NCBI GenBank assembly: GCA_016647705.1
Contig: CM028333.1
Coordinates: 10,924,616-10,988,615 of the forward strand
Origin: Eucommia ulmoides
Taxonomy: Eukaryota; Streptophyta; Magnoliopsida; Garryales; Eucommiaceae
Length of the DNA stretch: 64,000 nt
Direction: 5' to 3'
Positions 32,025-44,878 of the stretch are shown here, piece by piece. Each line of letters opens with the position of its first letter. Positions within the stretch are counted from its first letter, which is position 1. The notes beneath the pieces are model-generated. The model searched no databases. It was given only the letters and a program-made list of their open reading frames with translations, and was not told where the DNA came from. Made by a program: the position numbers and the translations under genes.

Positions 32025-35000
32025 ATGGATGATGTGAAGGACAAAGTCAAAGGGTTCATGAAGAAAGTTAACAATCCATTCTCAGCTTCTTCTTCTTCTT
32101 CTGGTAAATTCAAGGGCCAAGGCCGAGTCCTGGGTTCATCTTCTTCAGAACCCACCAATCCAGCGACAAACCGTTCTTACACGACTGTCGATCCTAACCA
32201 GAATCGACGGTTACCCGCTTCAACCAATCCTAGGCCTTCACCCCGAAAAGTAAACGATTCCGTCAAAGAAATTCCAAAAAGATTGGAAACTACGAACAAT
32301 TCAGATTCTAATGGAAAACCAGCAAATGGGTTTGATCCATATGGATCATTGGTCACTTCCATTAAAAGAAACCCAAATGGGTATTCACTAAATGTGTTTG
32401 AGTGCCCAGTTTGCGGCCAAGCTTATGGGTCTGAAGAACAAGTGTCTAATCACATTGAGACTTGTTTGAGCAGCTCTGAAGCTAATAATAATGCTGCTGA
32501 TGTAGCTGACTTAAATGGTGACGAAAGTGGGGTTGAATCAAAAAGCGAATTGGAGGCTAGAGTTGCTGCATATGTTTCAGGGAAACCCTCAGAGGGCTCT
32601 ATTCAGGTTTTGTTTAAGCTCTTGGGGAATATAGTTAAAGAACCGGAAAATTCGAAGTTTAGAAAGATTAGATTGGGGAATCCAAAGATCCGGGAGGCTG
32701 TGGGTGATGTTGTTGGAGGAGTGGAATTATTGGAGTTTATTGGGTTTGAATTGAGAGAAGAAAGTGGAGAGATGTGGGCAGAGATGGAAGTTCCTTCTCA
32801 AGAGAAGATTGGTTTGATTTCGAATGCAATTTCGCTGTTGGAACCCCGAAAGAATGAAGATTCATCACCTACAACACCAGCTGAGATTGATGTACCCGTT
32901 GAGCCAAAGAAGATTGATAGACAGGTATACTAATTCTTTGTTAACTTCCACTAAACATAATGTTCTTGTTGTATTATCTTATTCCAAATTGTTGTCGAAT
33001 TTTGGGTGCTTTTGCTTCATATATATGCTTGTATTGTGTGAGGTTTCTATGAGTTATGGAAACATCACACGAGGCTAAGGCAAATGCAAATGCAAATCAA
33101 CAAGACTTGAAAGTTGAAACACTCGTGTCTTCTCCATATTACTGTATCTCTAGAGTCAATAATTTCATATGAGGAACTATTGAACTCAATCACTTGCTGC
33201 CATTACTCTTTAGTTTTCTATTGAAATCTATCTTGTAAAGGAGATCATATTCGACAGTGACCGATTTCTAGGTTTTGTTGTAAACCTAACTGTTTACTTT
33301 CATTTACGTAATCAATAGTTCAAACCGCTTAGAGGATAGTATTTCCCATTTTTATAGCATTTTTTTTACTAGAAACAACGTTATCTCCATTTATAGCCCC
33401 TTTGAGATGTACAATATATTTCTTCTCAGCATCCCCATAATGTATGAGATAAATGGATGCGTTTCGATTCGGGTTGTATTATGATACAAATAAGGATTCA
33501 ATTAATTTTAATTTTAGGAGCTATATGGCATTGGTTTACATTCGGATCAACACTAATCTTCTTTGCATGATCTCTTTGAGACTTGGGTTCTCTAAATCCT
33601 ATTTTTCGTCTCGTCTGTCAGATCCTTTTAAAATTCCTAGGATTGGGGTAGATTATCGTAAATTGAGCATAGTAATTGGAGTACATTCCTTGTAAGTTAA
33701 ATTGTCGATTTCACTTAAATCATGATACGAAACCCTTTCACTATGCTAACCATAGCAAATTAGAAATTCATGTCTTTATTTTTTTTATGGAATATCCCAT
33801 AATTTTCACTTAACTGGGAAAAAATAAAGGGGTGAATTGGCGTGCGCCCCAATTTTGCAGGTCGGTATTGCTTAAAACCCCTTCACCATTTATTCTTGGC
33901 CTGCGCCCCGTTGCTCGCTCAAAAGCCCCTTTTTAGAAGTAATCATTCAATGCAGAGGCATCTTTTTTGCCCATTTGCAACATATTGGAGGAGTTTTGAC
34001 CAATTGGGGATTTACGGTGGAGGTGTTTAGGGGGTACAAATCTTTTTGGGGTCCCCCCCATGGAAAATCCCCAAATAAATAAATGAATATAGTTTTCCCC
34101 TACAATTTCAACTGAGGAAATTAGATTATGCAACACCATTTACAAATACCTATATTGAACTTGCCTTTTAATATTGTTCTTTCTCTTAATAATGCTTATA
34201 CTAATCTGTTTATTTGTCTTAATTGGGCTTTTGTTTTGAATGGCTTTTAATTATTTTTGGGGCGTACTAGGTACGGGTTTTCTTTTCTGTCCCAGAAAGT
34301 GTAGCGGCCAAAATTGAGCTCCCTGATTCTTTCTATAACCTCACTCTCGAAGAGTTGAAAAGAGAAACTGAAATGAGGAAAAAGAAGATGGCCGAATCAC
34401 AACTTTTGATCCCAAAATCGTTCAAGGAAAAGCAGGCAAAAGCCAAAAAGAGGAGGTACAGAAGAACCGTTATTAGGGTGCAGTTTCCTGATGGAGTGGT
34501 GCTCCAAGGTGTGTTTGCGCCATGGGAGCCAACTACCGCTCTTTATGAGGTTGGTGATTCTTAAGCTCATTTTTTCTTCTTTGTTTGCGCGATTGTGTGT
34601 GTGAGGGAGAGAGAGATTTTTAACTTAGCTTAATCGACTCCATTCGATGGATTCCAAGGTCCGTCGGGCTTAGCCCGGTCCGGCCTCAATGTAGGCTCTG
34701 TCCAATCCAAGGCCTTGCGGTTCGTTTGGTTGGACGGAATGGAATGAGGGTGGAATGGAATGAGAGAAGCAATGGAATGGAATTGTCAATGGAATCGTTA
34801 TTCCGTTCTCTTGTTTGGTTGGTATGGAATGAGGGAAGAAATGAAATAGTGAAATATAGTAAAATTTCCATTATGCCCTTATGAAATTATTATTCCATTA
34901 TTATATTTGGTTGATATGAAATGAGTGAATGAATGGAATGAAATATAATAAAATTCTCATTATACTCTTATTAAAAAAATTTATTATATTTCACTATTCC

Positions 35001-36350
35001 ATTCAATTTTAAATTTCTGTTATCTAATTTTTGTTTTTGTTCTCAATTTTCAGTTTCTATTCTCTAATTTCTGTTTCTGTTCGCAATTTTTAGTTTTCGT
35101 TCTCAATTTTTTGTTCTCTAATTTTCTGTTTTTGTTCTCAATTTTCAATTTATATTCTCAATTTTTTTGTTTCTGTTCTCAATTTTCTGTTTCTGTTCTT
35201 AATTTTCAGTTTTTGTTCTCAATTTTCAGTTTTCGTTCTCAATTTTCTGTTCTCTAAATTGCTGTTTTTGTTCTCAATTTTTAGTTTATGTTCTCAATTT
35301 TCTATTTTTATTCTTAATTTTCATTTTTTGTTCTCAATTTTTAGTTTTTCTTCTCAATTTTATGTTCTCTAATTTTATGTTTATGTTCTCAATTTTCTAT
35401 TTCTGTTCTTAATTTTTTGCTCTCAATTTCTGTTTCTATTCCCAATTTTCTGTTCTCTAATTTCTATTCATGTTCTCTAATTTTTGTTTCTGTTCTTAAT
35501 TTTTAATTTTTGTTCTTAATTTTCAAGAGCTTAAATATAAGGGCAATTATGTAATTTAGGATATTGATTCCATTGGGTTGGAATCTCATTCCATCCCATC
35601 TCAAATGGAATCCCATTCCACCATATTTAAAGTGATTCCATTGGAGAACCAAATAACGGAATAGGAATCAAGGGCGGAATGCGATTCCATTTCGCCCCGA
35701 TTCCGTCCAGCTAAACATGCCGTTGATGTTTTTGTTGAAGCCTGAACCAGAGGCAAACTGCCGGGCTACCCAAGGCCTGAACAGTCCCCTCCCTTGGTGG
35801 CCCCAGACCTATTTGTTATCACTTTCGGCCTAAAAATTAAAAAACAGCCGAATTGGAGCTGTGAGCTTAGTCGCGAAAGTGGATGAGGCCTAGGTTCGTG
35901 GATATTTGTGGTCCCACAGGCCTGCGTATTTAAAATTTTGGGCCCTACGGGCCGGGCCTGGTATCTGGCAGCCCGACCTGTAAACATGCTCTTTTTTTCG
36001 GGTGTTTGGTTAAATTTAACACTTTTGGTTCCATTTTTGTTCTGAAGAATCAAGTGGCATATCCATAATCTGACATTTTTTTTTCCTGGTGGATTTAGTT
36101 TGTGAGCTCATCACTGAAAGAACCGAGTTTAGATTTCGAACTGTTGCATCCAATCGTGATCAGAAGGCGGGTGATCCCTCATTTTGGAGCATCTGTAACC
36201 CTAGAAGATGAAGATTTGGTGCCCTCGGCTCTCATCAAGTTCAGGCCCATTGAAACCGATTCCATTGTTTTCACCGGTCTCTGCAACCAACTCCTGGAAA
36301 TCAGTGAACCCCTTCTTCCTGATTCCGCCGTAGCTCCTCCCTCCTTATAA
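32025..36350 (+). CDS. Plant UBX domain-containing protein 2 (PUX2-like)
   Basis: The family consists of adaptors of the AAA ATPase CDC48/p97; in Arabidopsis, PUX2 is a peripheral-membrane partner (family knowledge). I model exons 32025-32924, 34271-34549 and 36099-36350. All junctions are phase 0 with GT...AG, giving 476 residues. In order: a low-complexity Ser/Pro-rich N-terminus; a zinc-finger-like C127-x2-C130...H143-x3-C147; a PUB/PUG domain at about 190-255 ([20 protein letters not shown]); a charged helical linker rich in Lys/Arg (about 325-365); and a UBX domain at about 366-442, split between exons 2 and 3 ([17 protein letters not shown], then [15 protein letters not shown]). The zinc finger plus PUB plus UBX order is the PUX2 layout. 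The second donor (GAG|GTTGGT) is weaker than usual, and skipping it would stop three codons later. The introns are 1346 and 1549 bp; the second contains a transposable element. Confidence 0.92.
34719..35721. mobile_element. Inverted-repeat element in PUX2 intron 2
   Basis: The left terminus GGTTCGTTTGGTTGGACGGA pairs with the complement of TCCGTCCAGCTAAACATGCC at the right end. GGAATGGAATGAG-like subterminal sequence lies on both sides in inverted orientation. The centre (about 35030-35530) is a minisatellite of TTCTCAATTTT(C/T)(A/T)GTTT-type units. It is non-coding, a MITE or non-autonomous element. It sits in a further GC-richer repeat fragment (34640-34718 and 35722-35990) with GGGCCGGGCC words. 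Confidence 0.6.
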
Positions 36351-36835
36351 AAACCACCTTTCTTTCAATCCCCCCCACTTTTTCTTCTCATATTTATAGA
36401 TTGTTTCATGGGGTTTTCTTTTAATTTTATATACTCTAATTTGTTCTTGAACTAAATCCATAGAATGTATTATGGGATCAATTGTCATATAAATTGGAGG
36501 GATAGAGATGAGATGAAGTTTGATGCTTGTGCATTTAGAAGTCTCTTGCTTTTGTTGGACTGTTTCCTGATTTTTGTAGGGTGTGCTTGGTCATCACATG
36601 AGTGGATGGATCATTTTTTTTTTTTGTTTGTCTTTCCTTGATTCCGAAACTGTTTTTGCCACCGAGAATTTGACACTTTTCACCCCTAAAGTTTGGAGAT
36701 TATCCCCCTTTGTTCCTTGTGATTTCAATTTACACACCTCAAACCTTGAGCTTTTGAAAAACGTCCGACTTTGGTCAAAAAGCTTAATTTTTTTTAACAG
36801 GATTAGGGGCAAATTTGACATTTGATGCTATTTTT
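36351..36835. other. PUX2 3' flank with repeat fragment
   Basis: Presumed 3' UTR, then from about 36665 a fragment of the same repeat family as 10050-10395 (CACCCCTAAAGTTTGGAG), which is the target of the hAT element that follows. Confidence 0.45.
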
Positions 36836-37588
36836 ACTGGAATTAGGGCTGTGCACGGGTCGGGTTGGCCGAAATCCGAGCCAACCCGACCCGAGACCCG
36901 ACCATCTCGGGTGGACAAAATTCATACCCGAGACCCGACCGTTTTGGCATAGGAACCGGCGGGTTGTCGGGTTCGGCGGGTGTAGGTCGGGTACGGGCGG
37001 GTGCGGGTCGTGGGGGATACGGGTTAAAGGTCGGGTTGGGCTTCGGATGGTATGGGTTGCGGTTCGACGGGTCTAGGCATAATCGGGTTCGGGTTCGGGT
37101 CTGGCCCATTTAAAAAAAAAACTGTAATTTGAAACAATTAAAAAAAAAAATACAATATTTAGGGAAAACCATTCAAAAAAATAAATAAATCACAACTCAA
37201 AACAAAAAACAAAACACACATCCAAAACTAATATTACGGATACAATTTTTAATCAAAAAAAATTACAACTTAACAAAAAATACATCCAAAAAAAATTACA
37301 ACATAATAAAAAAAAAATTACAACTCCTTAAAGGCATCGTCGATGCGTCTTCCAATTTTTCTCATTCATTTTGCAAAATAGAAAATGAAACTTCAAGATA
37401 TTACCTACAAAAATAAATTATAATTAAAATAATATACAAAGAAGAGAAAATAAAAAAAATAAACAATTAAATAAATAACTTGAGTTGAAGATGAGCTTTG
37501 CGAAGTATTTGATATCTTCAAATCTAAATCCACTACAAAAATCAAAATCTAATCATAAAAATACTAATTAAATATCTAATTAAAAAAA

Positions 37589-39701
37589 TTATAAAAAAAC
37601 ACTATAATTTAAATTACCAAAATCTCGTTGCAACTCCTCAATATCATCCATCCCTTTTCGAAGTGAAATCGGCACAGAAGCTTGAAGCCAATTTTGACAA
37701 CAAATAAGAGCTTCTACCATTAATGGAGATAATGAGCTACGAAATGGATCAAGCACACGGCCCCCAGTACTAAATGCCGATTCCGACGCAATCGTAGAAA
37801 CCGGTACAGCCAACACATCCCTCGCCAATCGAGATAATACTGGAAATCGACTAGTGCTACTTTTCCACCAACTTAAGATGTCAAAATTTTCATCACTTGC
37901 ACCTTGAGGATTTTCGGCCAAATATTTTTCAACATCATTTTTCCCCTCCAAAAATTGTCTCCCGACTAAAAAATTTTGAAAACGGGAAGCGATTAATCTA
38001 TGGGGATCATCTACATCCACATCTACATCGACCGGCTTCTTTGATATTCTACTACCGCCACTAGTATTACCACCGGAAACATTCTCAATAGTTGACTCAA
38101 AAGAAGCATAACAATCAAACAACCGATTCAAAGCATCTTTTACTTTTCCAATTAACCCATTTGCATACACTTCATCATACATATCGCAAAAACAAAACTG
38201 AAGATAAGATAACTTTTTCCTCGGATCCAAAACAACAGCAACATATAGAAGAAGATTTATCTTATCTCCAGTCCCCCAGTATTTATCAAACTTAGCTTTC
38301 ATACTAAAAGCCATTTTCGATAGCAAATGATCTTCACTTCGAATCAACTCATTTATTTTTCCATGAATTATAACTATCTCATCAAAAAACGTATTTGACG
38401 TAACAAACAAAGTACCCGAAAATTGTTTTGTAGCCAAATAAAAAAGTCTCAAAAACTTCACAAAACAACGAACATTTTCCCAGTCTAGACTATTTGGTGG
38501 ACTTCCACCACTCTCACCATCAACAATATCGTTATCAAAAAAGTGATCCCGATATTTTTCGTCCTCAATCTCCAATCTCCCAAAAGCGTTTTCGAATTTT
38601 TCCGCACTTTCTAGCATCTTATATGTAGAATTCCAACGAGTTGGAACATCCAGACACAAGAGACTTTTCGATTCAATATTAAGCAGTTCAACACATTTTT
38701 TAAAAGCATGAAATCTATTTGGAGAACCCTTAACATATCTAACCGCTTCCCGAACTTTAATTACTGACTCGTGCAATTCTTTCAATCCATCACAAACAAT
38801 CAAATTCAAAATATGAGCACAACAACGCATGTGTAAAAATTCATGCCCTAAGACTGTACCCGACCAGTCTTTAGTTACTCGTTGCAAAAATCTAATAGTA
38901 GTACTATTAGAACTCGCATTATCAACCGTCAAGGTGAAGTAACTATCAATATTCCATTCTCGTAAACACAACTCAATTTTTTTCCCAATCGTTTCCCCCT
39001 TATGATCTTCAACAACACAAAAACTTAATATTTTTTTATGCAAAACCCAATCATCATCAATAAAATGACATGTAAGACACATATAATTAAAATTTTGTAT
39101 TGAAGTCCAAGTGTCTGTGGTCAAGCATATTCTACGACCCTGCATAACTTTCTTTAAATTTTCTCTCTCCTCGTGATATATCTTCACAACATCTTTAGCA
39201 ACCATAGTACGACATGGAATATTTTTAAATTTTGGTTGCAAAGCATAACAAAATTTTTTAAAGCCATAATTTTCAACAAATCTAAATGGCAATTCATCCA
39301 AAATTACCATTTCTGCTAACGCTCTTCTAGCTTTATCCACGGAAAAACTAGTTAATACAAAACTATCTTGTCCATCTTTTTTAAGTTGAGTAATTAACTG
39401 AGTTTGTCCATATATCCAACTCCCTATGTGGATGTTCACTACAAACGTGAATGTGAGCCTTTAAATTACTTGTCCCATGAGTTTTTGGATTGGCGTGATA
39501 CACTTTCCCACAATAATTACAAGATGCCATTTTATTTCCATTCTCATCTTCAAATTTTGTAAAATGATTCCAAACATCAGAAATAATCTTATTACTTCCA
39601 CCACGTTTTTTCACATTTTTCGGCAATGGTGGTTTTTCAGTAGGGGGAGCAGGGGCAGGAGTTGAAGGATTACTTTCGACGGGTGTAGAAGGTTGTTCCA
39701 T
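37589..39701 (-). pseudogene. hAT transposase with BED zinc finger, one frameshift
   Basis: The N-terminal part (from ATG at 39701) holds a BED zinc finger: SDVWNHFTKFEDENG, a CNYC pair and HIHVC. The main part is a 616-codon frame ending at 37589. It shows the RNase H-like hAT core (LTTDTWTS, LTVDNASSN, RCCAHILNLIV, VPTRWNSTYKMLESA, VVLDPRKK) and the C-terminal dimerisation domain (ILSWWKSSTSRFPVLSRLARD, SAFSTGGRVLDP, then a CCQNWL terminus). This is the RICESLEEPER/Ac-like group. The two parts are in different frames and overlap near 39381-39439, so a single small insertion or deletion near 39410-39425 separates the DNA-binding finger from the catalytic core. No other break was noticed. Start codon chosen because MEQPSTPV is the first Met followed by family-like sequence. 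Confidence 0.87.
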
Positions 39702-39759
39702 ATTAGCAAATGCACGGGAACAAAACACTAAACATGAGAACAAAAATATATAAGAACAC

Positions 39760-40310
39760 TAAATCAAACATAAATGTATAAGAACAGAAACAGAAACAAA
39801 AACAGATACAGAAACAGAAACAGATACAGATACAGAAACAGAAACAGAAACACCAGAAACACAAACAGAAACTGAAACTGAAACAGATACAGAAACACAA
39901 ACAGAAATATAAACAGAAACAAATACAGATACAGAAACAGAAACGGAAATTGAAACTGAAACAGAAATACCAGAAACACAAACAGAAACAGAAACTGAAA
40001 CTGAAACAGATACAGAAACACAAACAGAAACATAAACAGAAACAAATACAGATACAGAAACACAAACATAAACAGAAACATAAACAGAAACAAATACAGA
40101 TACAGAAACAGAAACGGAAACAGAAACTGAAACAGAAATACCAGAAACACAAAAACAAACAGAAATTGAAACTGAAACAGATACAGAAACAGATACAAAA
40201 ACAGAAACAGAAACACCAGAAACACAAACAGATACAGAAACACAAACAGAAACAGAAACACAAACAGATATAGAAACAGAAACAGAAACAGAAACAGCCA
40301 AACATAACAC
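39760..40310. repeat. Hexamer minisatellite (CAGAAA/CAGATA) in the hAT element
   Basis: About 550 bp of nearly pure ACAGAA and ACAGAT/ACAAAC hexamers, with occasional CAGAAACACAAACAG variants. Because the unit is a multiple of three, all three minus frames and one plus frame stay open and predict repetitive Phe/Leu/Cys/Ser/Val or Lys/Gln proteins. These are not genes. Confidence 0.85.
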
Positions 40311-41210
40311 CAAATATGAGATAAAAAATACACTACACAAGGGAACAAAAATACACTAAATATGGGAACAAAAATACACTAAACGTTGGAACAAAAACAC
40401 TAATCAGAAGTAGAAGCAGAAATAGAAACAGAAACATAAACATTTGATCCTAAATAAACATTTCTTCCTATGGACATTTTATGTTAATCATGTATCAATC
40501 ATAATCAATTAAGCATGATTCAAGAACATATTATGTTAATCATGTATCAATCAGAAATGGAAACAAAATATAGAAACCGAAAACAAAAAAAAAAAACCAA
40601 AACAGAAACATGTGAATAGAAGAACTCACCTTTGTTTTCGATTTTGGCTTCAAGTGAATCAAGTCAAACAATGGAAATATGGAATCGATTCAATTGAACA
40701 TGAGAGAAGAGATGGGCAAGATGAAGAACTTACCTTTATAGCCATAGCCATTTTCGAACTTCGAAGGGTCGCAACTCGCAAGAGCCTAGATGATCGATTG
40801 AGCGGCGCTTCTGACCTGAGAACTGACCTGAGAACTGAAAAAGGAGTGGCGATTTAGACCTCACCTGAGAAAGAAGGGAGCGGCGCTTAGGTCTGCGTTT
40901 GGTAGATCAAAATCGGCGCTTAGGGTTTAGGATTGAACTGGGAATCTGAGATGGCGATTTGATTTGAGAGCACACATAGCCATAGCCTATGCATTCTCAG
41001 ACATAGGGACGGATTCCTACCCTAATCTCTGTGTATTGCGGTCGGTCGGGTGAGAAGAGGGTCGTCGGAGATGGAATCCGACGACCGAACCGTCTTATAC
41101 GACGGTCGGATCGGGTTTTTACCCGATCCGAATTTCTGTACATTTTACCCGCATATTTTGGGTCGGGCCGGTCGGGTTTTGCGGGCTTCTTGCACAGCCC
41201 TAACCGGAAT

Positions 41211-41614
41211 GATATGTTAGGGGATGAGGCTTTTTACATTTCCCCGCCCCCCCCAAAGTTAGATTGTTGTTTCATTTTGATTTAAATTTTATTTTGAAAC
41301 ATAACATCAAATGACGATTTTGCTCCTGATTCTGTTGAAAAATTTAACATCGTTGATGTTTCGGGCCAAAGTTTCAAAAATCATGATTTTATGTGTTAAA
41401 ATTAAAACAACAAGAGCTAAATATTTGTGCCAAAAGGAAGCACAAGTTATTTGCAACATTGATATGTGAATTTTAACAAACTAAATTGGGTAGTAAATTT
41501 TAATCAAAATGGACTCACTATCTTAGACGAAGTTCAAATTGTGAATATTCGTACTCATCAATTTGTGGATTTTCATACAAAATTCGTGATTGTGATTTTT
41601 TACATAATTAACCA
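41211..41614. other. Intergenic, repeat fragment
   Basis: Continuation of the interrupted repeat at the hAT right flank, including a poly-C run near 41245-41255. No gene. Confidence 0.4.
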
Positions 41615-42230
41615 TTCTCTATGGCTAGAGGCCAGGGTCAGCCCTTGTCCAAAGCGACCAAAGCAGTTGTTTTGGATCCTAAAATTTTAAGAATTCCTTC
41701 AAATTGATATCTATATTTTTTTTTTATTTTAAAATATTTTTATTAATATATTAGGTGAAATAAAAAAAAATTAATTTTGGTTCAATCACTATATTAATTG
41801 TCTTTTCTTTTGATATTTTAATTTTATAAAATAATTGCAAATATATATATATATTTTAAAAATTAACATTGAAGGGCCCCAATTTTAAATTTTGCTTTGG
41901 GCCTCTAATATATCAAGGGCGGCCATGTTAGGGATTCTCTGTGGCTAGAGGCCAGGGCTAGCCCTTGCCCAAAGCGACCAAAGCAGTTGTTTTGAACCCT
42001 CAAATTTTAGGGATCCCTTCAAATTGATCTCTATATTTTTTTAAAAAATATTTTTATTAATATATTACGTCAAATAAAAAAATTAATTTTGGTTCAATCA
42101 CTATATTAATTATTTTTTCTTTTGATAATTTACTTTTATAAAATAATTACGAATATTTTTTTTTTAAATAAACATTGAAGGGCCCAATTTTTAAATTTCG
42201 CTCTGGGCTTCTAATTTATCAGGGGCGGCC
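41615..42230. repeat. Tandem direct repeat, two copies of about 300 bp
   Basis: Copy 1 (41615-41924) and copy 2 (41935-42230) both start TTCTCT(A/G)TGGCTAGAGGCCAGGG, continue with CAAAGCGACCAAAGCAGTTG, and end with GAAGGGCCC...GGGCGGCC. The ends (CCAGGGCTAGCCC and CAGGGGCGGCC) suggest fragments of a CAGGGG-type DNA transposon, but the superfamily is uncertain. Confidence 0.65.
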
Positions 42231-42295
42231 TCCAGCCACTATATGAATTTTCAAATTTATAAGTGTAAAAATATAGTTAAATAAAAAAATTGTTA

Positions 42296-42299
<4 letters not shown>

Positions 42300-42328
<29 letters not shown>
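42300..42328. repeat. (TA)n microsatellite
   Basis: An uninterrupted TA run of about 14 units. Confidence 0.9.
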
Positions 42329-42329
<1 letters not shown>

Positions 42330-42559
42330 CTTAAATAGTACAAAATATAATTAAACTTAACTGCTATATAAGTGGGAAAGTAAAATTTTAGTCGAAAAAT
42401 TTCTTTGAATTTTTTTTCATAATTAAATTTTATTCATTTATTTTTCTCAAATCAATCTCACCCTTAAAGTATTACTTGAATAGATGTATTGCATTGCATT
42501 AAGTAAATAAAAAAAAAATGGGTGTAGTAAAGCTTCACAACGCAAAAAAGAAAGAAAGA

Positions 42560-43020
42560 AAGTGTTATTTGTGGGCAACGATGTGGGTTTTTTCACAATA
42601 AACATTCACCATCACAGCCACTATTCACTATCACAACGATAACCACAACAATCTTTCACTATCATTGTCACCATCACACCAAACATTCAACACCACCAAA
42701 CATTTTGATTATCACCGCAAACATCGTAGCACCACCATAGTAAATATTTTTATCAGCATCACAACCACAACAAATATTGTCTATCATCGTCACAACCACA
42801 ACAAACATGAACTATTATCGCTATCAGCATTGTGAACATTCACTATCCCTCCCCCTCCCCCAATAACTACAACAACAAATATTCAATATTGTTGCCATCA
42901 CCATTGTAAACATTCACTATCACCATCACTACCACAACAAACATTCATTATCACTACCGTTACCACCACCACATCAAATACTCACTATCACCACGACCAC
43001 CATCACCACAACAATAATGA
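42560..43020. repeat. Degenerate ACC/CATCAC low-complexity tract
   Basis: A C- and A-rich, nearly G-free strand composed of drifting words such as AACATTCACTATCACCACCA and CATCACCATTG. It has the character of an old trinucleotide expansion. No convincing protein frame. Confidence 0.6.
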
Positions 43021-43801
43021 AAAATAACAAAAAATCAATAGCAAATATCACATCTATTCAACTCAACACACCAAAAAATACAAAATTTTATTTCGAAATA
43101 GACCAAAACAATAATAAATTGATAGAAAAATTTAGAACAACTTGATCAATATTCACTAAATCAATCCACCAACACAACAAAATATTACTTAATGAATATT
43201 CACTTACAATTGCATTTGCAAGCATTTGATTATTTAAGAAATATCAATTATAGTTTTGAATTTTGTAAAGACTTTTCAACCAACTGTAAACAATTTTTAG
43301 TGAACACTCATTTTTTTTTTTAATTTTCGCTCAAAAATAATCAATTTGGATGTCAAAATGAAGATGATAAAATTGACATTAAATGGTATAATTTAATGAA
43401 TTCAATCCATTGTGAACGTTCACAAAAATAAGTTTGTTCATTAGTGTTTATTTCCAAAATTGACAATTTATTACATTGACCATTTCTAGTGACCATTTAC
43501 TTTTATTTATTTTTTTCACTAAAGTATAATCAATATGGATATCAAAATGAAAATGATGAAATATAAATTAAAATGATATAATTTTCATGAATTTAATCTA
43601 TTGTGAATATTCAGAAAATGAGTTTTGTTGGTAGTTATTTTTGATTTGTCATTAATGACGCTTGACTATCTTTTAAAGAGAGTGACATCAATTGTAAATT
43701 AGATGATATATCGCGAAAGATAGAGATTATTTAATGAATATTCTTTAAAGACTAAAAACTTATATCGAACCATTGATGATTTTTTCTACAGAATCTGATG
43801 G
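43021..43801. repeat. AT-rich DNA with degenerate duplication
   Basis: A segment near 43315-43450 (AATCAATTTGGATGTCAAAATG...) recurs near 43525-43620 (AATCAATATGGATATCAAAATG...). No coding function seen. Confidence 0.4.
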
Positions 43802-44400
43802 GGGGTGATTTTTCCGATTACCCACCTGCCACTTAAAATTGACAGGGTGGGCTTCATTTGATGATCAAGGCCCAATTAAGGGAGAAAAAGGCCTGGATTG
43901 GAAATTAACTTGGCCCGTGGCCTCTTTTGGGAATACGACAAGTGGCTTGAATGAAATCAACCTGATAAATGATCTCTTGGGTTTTGGTCAAAGTTGTGGG
44001 AGACTGGAAGCCTTCTATACACAATGCCATATTGAGGATGTTCTGGCAGGGCGTGGGGTGGGTGATTGAAGGAAGGAAAACTGACTAAGAGGATGCTAAG
44101 GAGAGGCCTTCAGCAACGGAAATAATCGCGACAAGTACGACAATCAGGTAATCTCCACCCTATAAATACACTATGCATGGTAAGGCAAAAGACACGTTCA
44201 GATTTCTGTGGAGATATCTGATTAATTATTCTCACGCTAGAGGATATTTGACAGATATCACACCGGTATCCCAAGTATTAATTCTAAGTTTTGCAAGTTA
44301 GCACGTGGAGTTCGAAACAGATATTGTTGATGAAATTTGGTCGTATTAGAATCTACTATTCTTGAGGACCAAATAATACTAGCTTATGATTTTTTCTCTC
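43802..44400 (+). repeat. LTR-like segment (tentative)
   Basis: It starts near TGATGGGGGGTGATTTTTCC. It has a GC-richer U3-like first half with GGCCCAATTAAGGG, a CCCTATAAATAC box near 44158, and a leader-like remainder. This resembles plant Gypsy LTRs in layout. The downstream boundary and target duplication are not identified. The open frame at its start is not protein-like. Confidence 0.4.
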
Positions 44401-44454
44401 TCTTTTTTTAAATGCATATATAAAAAGAAAATGGTACAATCAAATCATTTATTG

Positions 44455-44875
44455 AGATGCATCTGGTTGGAAAAAAAGGATGGATAAAAAAATGAAAAGG
44501 AAGATAGGAAGAAAAATAATTTAAAAAAAAAAAAAAAAAACTTGTTTTATATGGATGAAAAATGGGAAGAAAAAGAAATAGAAAAGAAAATGCACAAATT
44601 CGAAGTAATTTCCCCCCCCCCCCAAATTTGGATGAAAATGAAGGAAAATGAGGAAGAATGACTAAAATTACAATTATATCCTTTATAATAGAATTTTTAA
44701 TTTAGTTTTTTAATATATGAGTGTAAAATAGTTTTTTTATTTTTCCTCATTTCATGTTTCTTTCCTAACCAAACAGTACTAAGAAAAATAATTTTCTTTT
44801 CGCAATGGATAAAAATATTATCCTCTAATTTTTATTTTCTTTTTCCTTTTCCATCATTTTTGAACGAATGTACCA
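44455..44875. mobile_element. Tourist-like MITE, cluster copy 1 (degenerate)
   Basis: The interior is homologous to the next two elements: GGATGAAAAATGG..., then CTAACCAAACAGTACTAAG and AATGGATAAAAATATTATCCTCT. Its termini are degenerate. Confidence 0.5.
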
Positions 44876-44878
44876 TAA

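Larger units (their letters stand above)
36844..41202 (-). mobile_element. Complete hAT element
   Basis: The terminal inverted repeats start TAGGGCTGTGCA at both ends (12 identical bases, then diverging), continuing into GGGTCGGG-rich subterminal DNA. The flanks are ACTGGAAT (36836-36843) and ACCGGAAT (41203-41210), an 8-bp target duplication with one difference, as expected for hAT. The 4359-bp element carries a minus-strand BED-finger transposase (37589-39701) and a minisatellite (39760-40310) in the region upstream of the transposase start. With one visible frameshift it looks fairly young. Confidence 0.88.

Noticed and set aside
39703..40348. Long minus-strand frames (about 200 codons) predicting Phe/Leu/Cys or Ser/Val repeat proteins
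   Set aside because: They are the three readings of a CAGAAA-type hexamer array; all frames are open because the unit length is a multiple of three.
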